This document shows positions 6,515-13,241 of a stretch of DNA of 17,467 bases, piece after piece. The stretch is from positions 1-17,467 of the forward strand of contig CAMBCD010000014.1 in NCBI GenBank assembly GCA_945863085.1, read 5' to 3'. Below the pieces are notes generated by a model, which was not told the DNA's origin, searched no databases, and saw only the letters and a program-made list of their open reading frames with translations. The DNA comes from Bordetella parapertussis (lineage in GTDB: Bacteria; Pseudomonadota; Gammaproteobacteria; Burkholderiales; SG8-41). The number at the start of each line of letters is the position of its first letter. Position 1 is the stretch's first letter. The translations under genes were made by a program, and so were the position numbers.

Positions 6515-7492
6515 ATGAATACTCCCGCCTCAGTACCGCTAGTGGCAGCCCTGCCCGGTTCCACGACCGAGCCGCCGTCCCGCAAGGCCGAAACCGCCAA
6601 GGATTTCGGGATCAGCACTGTCGCCGCCAACAGCACGCCTGCCGCAGCCCCGGCTGTGGCACTTGTGCCTGCTGCGCCGGCAGCCAAAGTCCCGTCCCGC
6701 GCGGCTGAAATCCTCAAGGACTATGGCGCAAAACTGTTGCCGCCAGTGATCACCGTGGCGCTGCTGCTGGGTATCTGGCAACTGGTGTGCAGTCAGCCGG
6801 GCGCTGCCCTGCCGCCGCCGAGCAAGGTGATCAGCGACACTGCGACGCTGATCACCGACCCATTTTTCAACAATGGCGGCAACGACGTCGGCATGGCCTG
6901 GCAACTCCTCGCCAGCCTGAAGCGCGTGCTCTACGGTTATTCGATCGCAGTGGTGGTGGGTATCTCGCTGGGCGTGCTGGTGGGCCAGTTCGCGATCGCC
7001 ATGCGCGGCCTGGATCCGATTTTCCAGGTACTGCGCACGGTGCCGCCGCTGGCCTGGCTGCCGATTGCGCTGGCGGGCTTTCGTGACGGGCATCCCTCGG
7101 CGATTTTTGTGATCTTCATCACCTCGGTGTGGCCGATCATCATCAACACCTCGATCGGCATCCGCAACATTCCCAACGATTACCGCAATGTCGCACGTGT
7201 GCTGCAACTCAACGGCGTCGAGTATTTCTGGAAAATCATGCTGCCGGCCGCCGCACCCTACATTTTCTCCGGACTGCGCATCGGTGTCGGCCTGTCCTGG
7301 CTGGCCATCGTCGCGGCGGAAATGCTGATCGGCGGCGTCGGCATCGGCTTATTTATCTGGGATGCCTGGAACTCATCACGCATCAGCGACATCGTGCTGG
7401 CACTGATCTACGTCGGCATCGTCGGCTTCATCCTTGACCGGCTGGTGTCCTGGGTCGGGCGCTGGGTGGCCAGGGGCTCCAGTGTCAACTGA
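6515..7492 (+). CDS. nrtB: Nitrate ABC transporter permease NrtB
   Basis: This 325-residue inner-membrane permease has a long Pro/Ala-rich N-terminal tail (about residues 1-75) before the first membrane segment (PPVITVALLLGIWQLVC). Several further hydrophobic helices follow, including YGYSIAVVVGISLGVLVGQF and SAIFVIFITSVWPIIINTSI. The cytoplasmic coupling loop is NVARVLQLNGVEYFWKIMLP, the EAA-like motif that contacts the ATPase. The LPPPSKV motif near the start of the core is typical of NrtB/TauC/SsuC permeases. An AGGAA box lies 6 nt before the ATG; an in-frame TTG eight codons upstream is less likely. The tail contains an imperfect internal repeat (PSRKAETAKDFG at residues 21-32, PSRAAEILKDYG at 60-71). 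Confidence 0.93.
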   Translation: MNTPASVPLVAALPGSTTEPPSRKAETAKDFGISTVAANSTPAAAPAVALVPAAPAAKVPSRAAEILKDYGAKLLPPVITVALLLGIWQLVCSQPGAALPPPSKVISDTATLITDPFFNNGGNDVGMAWQLLASLKRVLYGYSIAVVVGISLGVLVGQFAIAMRGLDPIFQVLRTVPPLAWLPIALAGFRDGHPSAIFVIFITSVWPIIINTSIGIRNIPNDYRNVARVLQLNGVEYFWKIMLPAAAPYIFSGLRIGVGLSWLAIVAAEMLIGGVGIGLFIWDAWNSSRISDIVLALIYVGIVGFILDRLVSWVGRWVARGSSVN

Positions 7493-7549
7493 CCATGAAT
7501 CCAGACACCTTTCACATCAAAACCACCGACCAGGAAAAGAGCGCCGACC

Positions 7550-8341
7550 ATGAGTAAATCATTTCTCGAAATGAGCCGGGTATCGATGGAGTTCAAGACC
7601 AGGGGCAAAACCTTCCATGCCCTGTCGGACATCGACCTTGTTGTCGAAAAAGGCGAATTCGTCTGCCTGATCGGCCACTCCGGTTGCGGCAAATCCACGC
7701 TGCTGAACATCATCGCCGGCTTGTACCGCTGCACATCCGGCGGCGTACTGCTCGAAGGCCGCGAGGTCGATCAGCCCGGCCCTGATCGCGCCGTCGTGTT
7801 CCAGAACCACTCCCTGCTGCCCTGGCTCACCGCCTACGAAAACATCGAGCTTGCGGTCAAACGCACCTCCCAGGGCAAACGCAGCAAAAGCGAAATCCGC
7901 GAATGGATCATGCACAACCTGAAGCTGGTGCAGATGGATCACGCGATGACCAAACGCCCGGACGAACTGTCGGGCGGCATGAAACAGCGCATCGGCATCG
8001 CCCGCGCGCTGGCGATGGAACCCAAGGTCCTGCTGATGGATGAACCCTTCGGCGCGCTGGATGCGCTGACGCGCGCGCGGCTGCAGGACGAACTGATGCG
8101 CATCGTCGCCGACACCGGCAGCACCGTGGTGATGGTCACCCATGACGTCGATGAAGCCGTGCTGCTCGCCGACCGTGTGGTGATGATGACCAACGGCCCG
8201 GCGGCAACCATCGGTGAAATCCTCACCGTCGACCTGCCGCGGCCGCGTGAACGCCTGGCGATGGCCGGCAATCCGCAATACCTGGCGGCGCGCAAGGCGG
8301 GACTCGAATTCCTGTATCAAAAGCAGTTGAAAGCAGCGTAA
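7550..8341 (+). CDS. nrtD: Nitrate ABC transporter ATP-binding protein, NrtD-like
   Basis: This 263-residue single-domain ABC ATPase energises nitrate uptake with NrtB. Motifs appear in order: Walker A GHSGCGKST (residues 42-50), Q-loop glutamine 85 in FQNHSLLPW, signature LSGGMKQ (140-146), Walker B VLLMDE (160-165), D-loop GALDA and switch histidine 198 in VTHDVDEA. The length fits NrtD. It lacks the extra NrtA-like C-terminal domain of cyanobacterial NrtC, so a homodimer of this subunit probably serves the transporter. An AGGAAAAGAG stretch precedes the ATG. The 57-bp gap after nrtB has no visible terminator. Confidence 0.93.
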   Translation: MSKSFLEMSRVSMEFKTRGKTFHALSDIDLVVEKGEFVCLIGHSGCGKSTLLNIIAGLYRCTSGGVLLEGREVDQPGPDRAVVFQNHSLLPWLTAYENIELAVKRTSQGKRSKSEIREWIMHNLKLVQMDHAMTKRPDELSGGMKQRIGIARALAMEPKVLLMDEPFGALDALTRARLQDELMRIVADTGSTVVMVTHDVDEAVLLADRVVMMTNGPAATIGEILTVDLPRPRERLAMAGNPQYLAARKAGLEFLYQKQLKAA

Positions 8342-8378
8342 CAGGCGGACGTGATACGGGCTGCAGAATCTGTAAACT

Positions 8379-9617
8379 ATGAATAAAAACAACAAGTTGC
8401 GATTGGTCTGTATCGGCAACGGCATGGCCGGCATGCGTGCCTTGGAGGAGTTGCTGAAACTGGCGCCCGATCTCTACGACATCACCGTGTTCGGCGCCGA
8501 GCCGCATCCGAATTACAACCGCATCCTGCTCTCGCCCGTGCTCGCCGGTGAACAGACGCTGCAAGAGATCGTGTTGAACGATCTCGACTGGTACGCGCAA
8601 CACAACATCACCCTGCATCTCGGCAAAAAAGTCACCAGGATCGACAGAATAAAACGTGTCGTTCATGCTGAAGACGGCACTACTGCGGAATACGACCGCC
8701 TGCTGCTGGCCACCGGATCAAACCCCATCCTGCTACCGATCCCCGGCATGAAACTGCCGGGCGTGCTGACCTACCGCGACATCGCCGACACTGAAGGCAT
8801 GATTGCCGCCACCGCACAGTACAAAAAGGCAGTAGTCATCGGCGGCGGCCTGCTCGGCCTCGAAGCCGCCAACGGCCTGAAGCTGCGCGGCATGGACGTC
8901 ACCGTGGTGCATCTGGCGGAGTGGCTCATGGAACGCCAGCTCGACCGCACTGCGTCCGGATTGCTGCAGGACTCGCTGGAAAAAAAAGGCCTCAAATTCC
9001 GCCTCGCCACGCAGACCGTGGAACTCGTCGCCGGTGAATCAGGACGCGTCACCGCGGTGAAATTCAAGGACGGCACAAGCGTCGCTGCCGATCTGGTGGT
9101 CGTTGCCATCGGCATCCGACCCAACATCGAACTCGCCGAACAAGCCGGCCTCTACTGCAACCGCGGCATCGTCGTCAGCGACACCATGCAAAGCTACGAT
9201 CCGCGCATCTACGCCGTCGGCGAATGCGCCAACCACCGCGGCATCGCCTATGGCCTGGTCGCCCCGCTGTTCGACATGGCAACCGTCTGCGCCAACCACC
9301 TCGCCGGCCACGGCATCGGCCGTTACACCGGCTCGCAGATCTCGACCAAACTCAAGGTCACCGGCATCGATCTGTTCAGCGCCGGTGACTTCCAAGGCAG
9401 CGACGGCAGGGAGGACATCACGCTGTCGGATCCGGTCCGCGGTGTCTACAAAAAACTGGTGATCAAGGACGACAAACTGATCGGCAGTGTGCTCTACGGC
9501 GACACCGTCGACGGCGCGTATTACTTCAGACTGCTGCGCGAAGGCAGCAAGGTCGGCGCTATCCGCGACCAGTTGATGTTCGGCGAATCCAGGACTGAAG
9601 CGCCGGCATATGTCTGA
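8379..9617 (+). CDS. nasC: FAD/NAD(P)H-dependent electron-transfer subunit of assimilatory nitrate reductase (NasC-like, NirB N-terminal family)
   Basis: This 412-residue pyridine nucleotide-disulfide oxidoreductase resembles the N-terminal half of NirB. The FAD-binding Rossmann motif is GNGMAG (residues 13-18). The NAD(P)-binding motif is GGGLLG (155-160), and the second FAD motif is YAVGECANHRG. The C-terminal domain has DPVRGVYKKLVIKDDKLIG, as in NirB-type reductases. It has no siroheme or [2Fe-2S] cysteine motifs. NasA in this operon carries a C-terminal [2Fe-2S] domain, so this protein probably takes hydride from NAD(P)H and passes electrons to that domain, as proposed for NasC in Klebsiella-type systems. 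No strong Shine-Dalgarno is seen. Its last 8 nt overlap the small ORF at 9610. Confidence 0.85.
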   Translation: MNKNNKLRLVCIGNGMAGMRALEELLKLAPDLYDITVFGAEPHPNYNRILLSPVLAGEQTLQEIVLNDLDWYAQHNITLHLGKKVTRIDRIKRVVHAEDGTTAEYDRLLLATGSNPILLPIPGMKLPGVLTYRDIADTEGMIAATAQYKKAVVIGGGLLGLEAANGLKLRGMDVTVVHLAEWLMERQLDRTASGLLQDSLEKKGLKFRLATQTVELVAGESGRVTAVKFKDGTSVAADLVVVAIGIRPNIELAEQAGLYCNRGIVVSDTMQSYDPRIYAVGECANHRGIAYGLVAPLFDMATVCANHLAGHGIGRYTGSQISTKLKVTGIDLFSAGDFQGSDGREDITLSDPVRGVYKKLVIKDDKLIGSVLYGDTVDGAYYFRLLREGSKVGAIRDQLMFGESRTEAPAYV

Positions 9618-9732
9618 AGTCCATTCCACCTGTTGCTACTGTGGTGTTGGTTGTGGCCGGCCGTCGCTGCGCGCCGCCGGCCACTGCGTGGCGGAATGTG
9701 GAACGCCGCAGCCGGGTTCTAACCCATCATGA
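9610..9732 (+). pseudogene. 40-codon ORF repeating the NasA N terminus: nasA relic or coupled small Cys-rich ORF
   Basis: An ATG overlapping the nasC stop opens a 40-codon frame that ends with a TGA overlapping the nasA ATG (ATGA). Its first 16 residues, MSEVHSTCCYCGVGCG, are identical to residues 1-16 of NasA, including three of the four Fe-S cysteines. Eleven of the 16 codons differ from nasA, every change is synonymous, and only 35 of 48 nt match. Similarity starts exactly at the ATG and stops after codon 16. The remaining 24 residues are unrelated to NasA, rich in Gly and Pro, and include two more cysteines (26, 30). This pattern fits the 5' stub of a diverged nasA allele left by gene replacement. 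A functional coupled peptide, or an assembly join, cannot be excluded. Confidence 0.6.
9653..9725. repeat. Palindrome-rich tract between the two nasA starts
   Basis: Three adjacent dyads fill the non-homologous part of the nasC-nasA junction. The first is a perfect 9-bp stem, GTGGCCGGC (9653-9661) with GCCGGCCAC (9676-9684), around 14 nt. The second is a shorter imperfect one within 9685-9710 (TGCG..GCG with CGC.GCA). The third is GGGTT-CT-AACCC (9714-9725). The tract is more structured than other junctions in this operon. It could be a small inserted palindromic element that broke the first nasA copy, or an RNA structure affecting nasA translation. Confidence 0.55.
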
Positions 9733-12443
9733 GCGAAGTTCACTCTACCTGTTGTTATTGCGGAGTCGGCTGCGGCGTGATCATCGACCGCCGTGACGGC
9801 CGCATCATCGGTGTGCGCGGCGACCCGAAACATCCGGCCAACTTCGGCCGGCTGTGCGGCAAGGGCCAGACCCTGCATGAAACCGTTGACGGCCACGGCC
9901 GCGCGCTGCATCCCGAACTGCGCCATGACCGCAGCGCGCCACGGAAACGCGTGTCCTGGGATTCTGCGCTCGACCATGTCGCAGAAAAGTTTGCCGACAC
10001 CATCAAAAAGCACGGCCCGGATTCAGTGGCGTTCTACATCTCGGGCCAGTTGCTGACCGAAGACTATTACGCCTTCAACAAGCTCGCCCGCGCACTGGTC
10101 GGCACCAACAACGTTGATTCCAATTCGCGGCTGTGCATGTCCTCGGCTGTCGCCGGTTACAAGGCCACACTGGGCGCCGATGCGCCACCGACCTGTTACG
10201 AGGACATCGACCACGCCGACTGCATCGTGATCGCCGGCTCGAACGCGGCCTGGGCGCATCCGGTGCTGTTCCGCCGCATCGAGGATGCGAAAGCCAAAAA
10301 CCCTGATTTGAAAATCATCGTCATCGACCCGCGCCGCACCGCCACCGCGGAAATCGCCGACCTCCACCTCGCCATCCAGCCCGGCACCGACGTCGTACTG
10401 TTCCACGGCATGTTGAATGCAATGTTGTGGGAAAACCTGACCAACACCGCGTACATCGAAGCGCATACCCAGGGTTATGACGCGCTGAAGACGCTGGTGC
10501 GTGATTACCCGCCGGAATTCGCTGCTGAACTGTGCGGCATCACCAGCGACGACCTGCTGACCGCCGCGCGCTGGTTCGGCACAGCATCTGCTTCACTGTC
10601 GCTATACTGCATGGGTCTCAACCAGTCGTCTTCCGGCGCCGACAAAAATGCTGCGCTGATCAACCTGCACCTCGCCACCGGCCACATCGGCCGTCCCGGC
10701 GCGGGACCGTTTTCGCTGACCGGCCAGCCCAATGCGATGGGGGGCCGTGAGACCGGCAGCATGGCCAACCTGCTGATCGGCCACCGCGACATCAATGACG
10801 CCGGCGACCGTGCCGAAGTTGCAAAGCTGTGGGATGTACCGATGATCCCGACACATCCCGGGAAAACGGCTGTCGAAATGTTCGAGGCCATCGGCCGCGG
10901 TGAAATCAAGGCGGTGTGGATTGCCTGCACCAACCCCGCGCAATCGCTCCCCGGCCAGAACGCCGTGCGCGATGCGCTGATGACCGCCGAACTGGTGGTG
11001 CTGCAGGAAACCTATGCCGACACCGAAACCGCGCCCTATGCCGATGTACTGCTGCCGGCCGCGGGCTGGGGCGAAAAAGAGGGCACGGTGACCAATTCCG
11101 AGCGGCGTATTTCGCGCGTGCGCGCTGCCGTGGACGCGCCCGGCGAAGCCCTGCCCGACTGGCGTATCGTCTGCGATTTCGCGATGCTGCTGGAACGCAA
11201 ACTGCACGGCCACGCCTCGGCGCGTTTTGCCTTCGACAATCCGCAGCAGATTTTCAACGAGTACCGCGAATTGACGCGCGGTCGCAACACCGACATCACC
11301 GGCTTGGGCTACGCCACGCTGGACGCCAAGGGTCCGCAACAGTGGCCGTACCCCATCGGCGCACGGCAGGGCAAACAACGCCTGTATGAGAACGGTGTAT
11401 TCCCGATCAGCGGCGGGCGCGCCCGCTTCGCCGCCGTGCCCTACAAACCCGTCGCGGAAAACATCGACGCGCGATTCCCGTTCCGGCTCAGCACCGGACG
11501 CCTGCGCGACCAGTGGCATGGCATGACACGCAGCGGCCGTGTCGCACGCCTGTGGGGTCATGCGCAGGAGCCGGCGGTCACGCTGAATCCGGCGGATCTC
11601 GCTCGGCGCGGCATCAATGCCGGCGACATCGTGCGCCTCGAATCGCGGCGCGGCGCATTAAACGTGCTCGCTGCCGCCGACAGCGGCGTCGCGCCCGGCC
11701 AGGCCTTCCTGCCCATGCACTGGGGCAGCCGCTACCTGTCGGGCGCCGGCATCAATGCACTGACCCTGCCGGTGATCGATCCCACATCCTTCCAGCCCGA
11801 ACTCAAACACTGCGCGATCAAGGTCAGCAAGGCACAGCTGCCGTGGCGGCTGATCGCCTTCGGCACGCCGCGCGACGGTGATGCACTGGCGCAGCTCGCG
11901 CGCGTGCAGGCCTGGCTGCCGGAATTTGAATTCGCCTCCTGCGCGCTGATGTCCGATGCCGGTGGTGTGCTGCTGCGCGCCGGGGCCAGCGTCGCACCGG
12001 CGGCCGATGTCCTTGAAGCCATCCATGCCCTGTTCGAACTCGACGGCGAAGACGTGCTGCGTTATGCCGACCCCACCCGCGGCAATGCCCGCCGCGTGCG
12101 TGTCGATGGCGAACGCGTGGTCGCGGTCTGCCTGTCCGGCGACGGCAGCAGTGAATCCTGGCTGCGCGAATTCCATGCCCAGGGCCTGCCCGCCGCCGCG
12201 CTCGGCTCCCTGTTGCTGGCGCCCAGCGCCCGCGCACCGGCCGGCGCAGCCTCGCGCGGCCGCATCATCTGCAGCTGCCACGGCGTCAGTGAAACCGCCA
12301 TCGTTGCAGCACTTCAGGGCGCAGCCGGTGACGCCGGCGCCCGACTCGGCTCGGCACAGCAACAATTGTTATGCGGCACCCAATGCGGCTCCTGCCTGCC
12401 CGAATTGCGCAAACTCGCTGCGGCCGCAGTCAACGCCGCATGA
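9729..12443 (+). CDS. nasA: Assimilatory nitrate reductase catalytic subunit NasA
   Basis: This 904-residue molybdopterin oxidoreductase reduces nitrate to nitrite in the cytoplasm. The N-terminal [4Fe-4S] ligands are C8, C11, C15 and C43 (CCYCGVGC, then LCGKG). The likely molybdenum ligand is C136 in SRLCMSSAVAGYK. Bis-MGD contact regions such as GQPNAMGGRETGSMANLL and the C-terminal dinucleotide-binding beta domain (FRLSTGRLRDQWHGMTRSG) are present. Residues 848-889 form a BFD-like [2Fe-2S] domain (CSC at 848-850, CGSC at 886-889) that should accept electrons from the NasC-like flavoprotein. There is no signal peptide. The ATG at 9729 overlaps the stop of the preceding small ORF by 4 nt, suggesting coupled translation. 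Its first 16 residues are duplicated just upstream. Confidence 0.96.
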   Translation: MSEVHSTCCYCGVGCGVIIDRRDGRIIGVRGDPKHPANFGRLCGKGQTLHETVDGHGRALHPELRHDRSAPRKRVSWDSALDHVAEKFADTIKKHGPDSVAFYISGQLLTEDYYAFNKLARALVGTNNVDSNSRLCMSSAVAGYKATLGADAPPTCYEDIDHADCIVIAGSNAAWAHPVLFRRIEDAKAKNPDLKIIVIDPRRTATAEIADLHLAIQPGTDVVLFHGMLNAMLWENLTNTAYIEAHTQGYDALKTLVRDYPPEFAAELCGITSDDLLTAARWFGTASASLSLYCMGLNQSSSGADKNAALINLHLATGHIGRPGAGPFSLTGQPNAMGGRETGSMANLLIGHRDINDAGDRAEVAKLWDVPMIPTHPGKTAVEMFEAIGRGEIKAVWIACTNPAQSLPGQNAVRDALMTAELVVLQETYADTETAPYADVLLPAAGWGEKEGTVTNSERRISRVRAAVDAPGEALPDWRIVCDFAMLLERKLHGHASARFAFDNPQQIFNEYRELTRGRNTDITGLGYATLDAKGPQQWPYPIGARQGKQRLYENGVFPISGGRARFAAVPYKPVAENIDARFPFRLSTGRLRDQWHGMTRSGRVARLWGHAQEPAVTLNPADLARRGINAGDIVRLESRRGALNVLAAADSGVAPGQAFLPMHWGSRYLSGAGINALTLPVIDPTSFQPELKHCAIKVSKAQLPWRLIAFGTPRDGDALAQLARVQAWLPEFEFASCALMSDAGGVLLRAGASVAPAADVLEAIHALFELDGEDVLRYADPTRGNARRVRVDGERVVAVCLSGDGSSESWLREFHAQGLPAAALGSLLLAPSARAPAGAASRGRIICSCHGVSETAIVAALQGAAGDAGARLGSAQQQLLCGTQCGSCLPELRKLAAAAVNAA

Positions 12444-12460
12444 CCAGGGACATCAAACCC

Positions 12461-13237
12461 ATGAACACAAATAATCTTCCCGGAAAACTTCCAGGAAAAG
12501 TCTGGCTGGTCGGTGCCGGCCCCGGCGATCCCGAACTGCTGACGCTGAAAGCCGCGCGTGTGCTGGGCAGCGCCGATGTCGTGCTGGTCGATGACCTGGT
12601 CGATCCACGCATCCTCACCCATGTGCAGACCGGCGCACGCATCGTACAGGTCGGCAAACGCGGCGGATGCCGTTCCACGCCACAGGCCTTCATCGAAAAA
12701 CTGATGGTTCGCCTGGCACGGCGCGGCGCTGTGGTGGTACGCCTCAAAGGCGGCGACCCGTTTGTCTTCGGTCGCGGCGGCGAAGAAGCCGAAGCACTGG
12801 CCAGGGCGCAGATTCCCTTTGATGTCGTCAACGGCATCACCGCCGGCATCGCTGTGCCGGCAGCGATCGGCATTCCGGTCACCCATCGCGCACTGGCGCA
12901 TGGCGTGACCTTCATCACCGGTCACTCCCGCGGTGAAGCCGGACCCGACTGGGCCGCACTACGCGCCGGCGGCACCACGCTGGTGATCTACATGGGCATG
13001 AAACGCGTCAGCGCGATCGTCGAAGGCATGATCGAAGCGGGTTATCCGGCAGATATGCCGGCCTGTGCGATCCAGAACGGAACGCTGGAGACCCAGGCCA
13101 CGGTCCTGTCCACACTCGCCGCCTTGCCGCAAAGCATCGCGACAGCCGGCCTCGGCAGTCCGGGCATGCTGGTCATCGGCGATGTCGTGAAACTGGCCCA
13201 TGTCAACGCACTCACTACACAGCAACGAGCCGCCTGA
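12461..13237 (+). CDS. cobA: Uroporphyrinogen-III C-methyltransferase (siroheme synthesis)
   Basis: This 258-residue SUMT enzyme methylates uroporphyrinogen III twice with S-adenosylmethionine to precorrin-2, the branch step to siroheme, the cofactor NirB needs. Motifs are VWLVGAGPGDPELLTLKA near the N terminus, then VVRLKGGDPFVFGRGGEE, VVNGITAGIAVPAAIGIPVTHR and VIYMGMKR. It is the single-domain CobA type without the CysG dehydrogenase/ferrochelatase part, so those steps must be encoded elsewhere. The start is taken at MNTNNLPGK, with AGGGA 11 nt upstream. An ATG at 12440 that overlaps the nasA stop as ATGA is a plausible alternative giving seven more residues and translational coupling. Confidence 0.93.
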   Translation: MNTNNLPGKLPGKVWLVGAGPGDPELLTLKAARVLGSADVVLVDDLVDPRILTHVQTGARIVQVGKRGGCRSTPQAFIEKLMVRLARRGAVVVRLKGGDPFVFGRGGEEAEALARAQIPFDVVNGITAGIAVPAAIGIPVTHRALAHGVTFITGHSRGEAGPDWAALRAGGTTLVIYMGMKRVSAIVEGMIEAGYPADMPACAIQNGTLETQATVLSTLAALPQSIATAGLGSPGMLVIGDVVKLAHVNALTTQQRAA

Positions 13238-13241
13238 ACCC

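Noticed and set aside
9714..9725. Possible integron attC-like core in GGGTTCTAACCC.
   Set aside because: It does not fit the RYYYAAC/GTTRRRY pattern, and there are no paired inner boxes or integrase gene; it is just a short palindrome.
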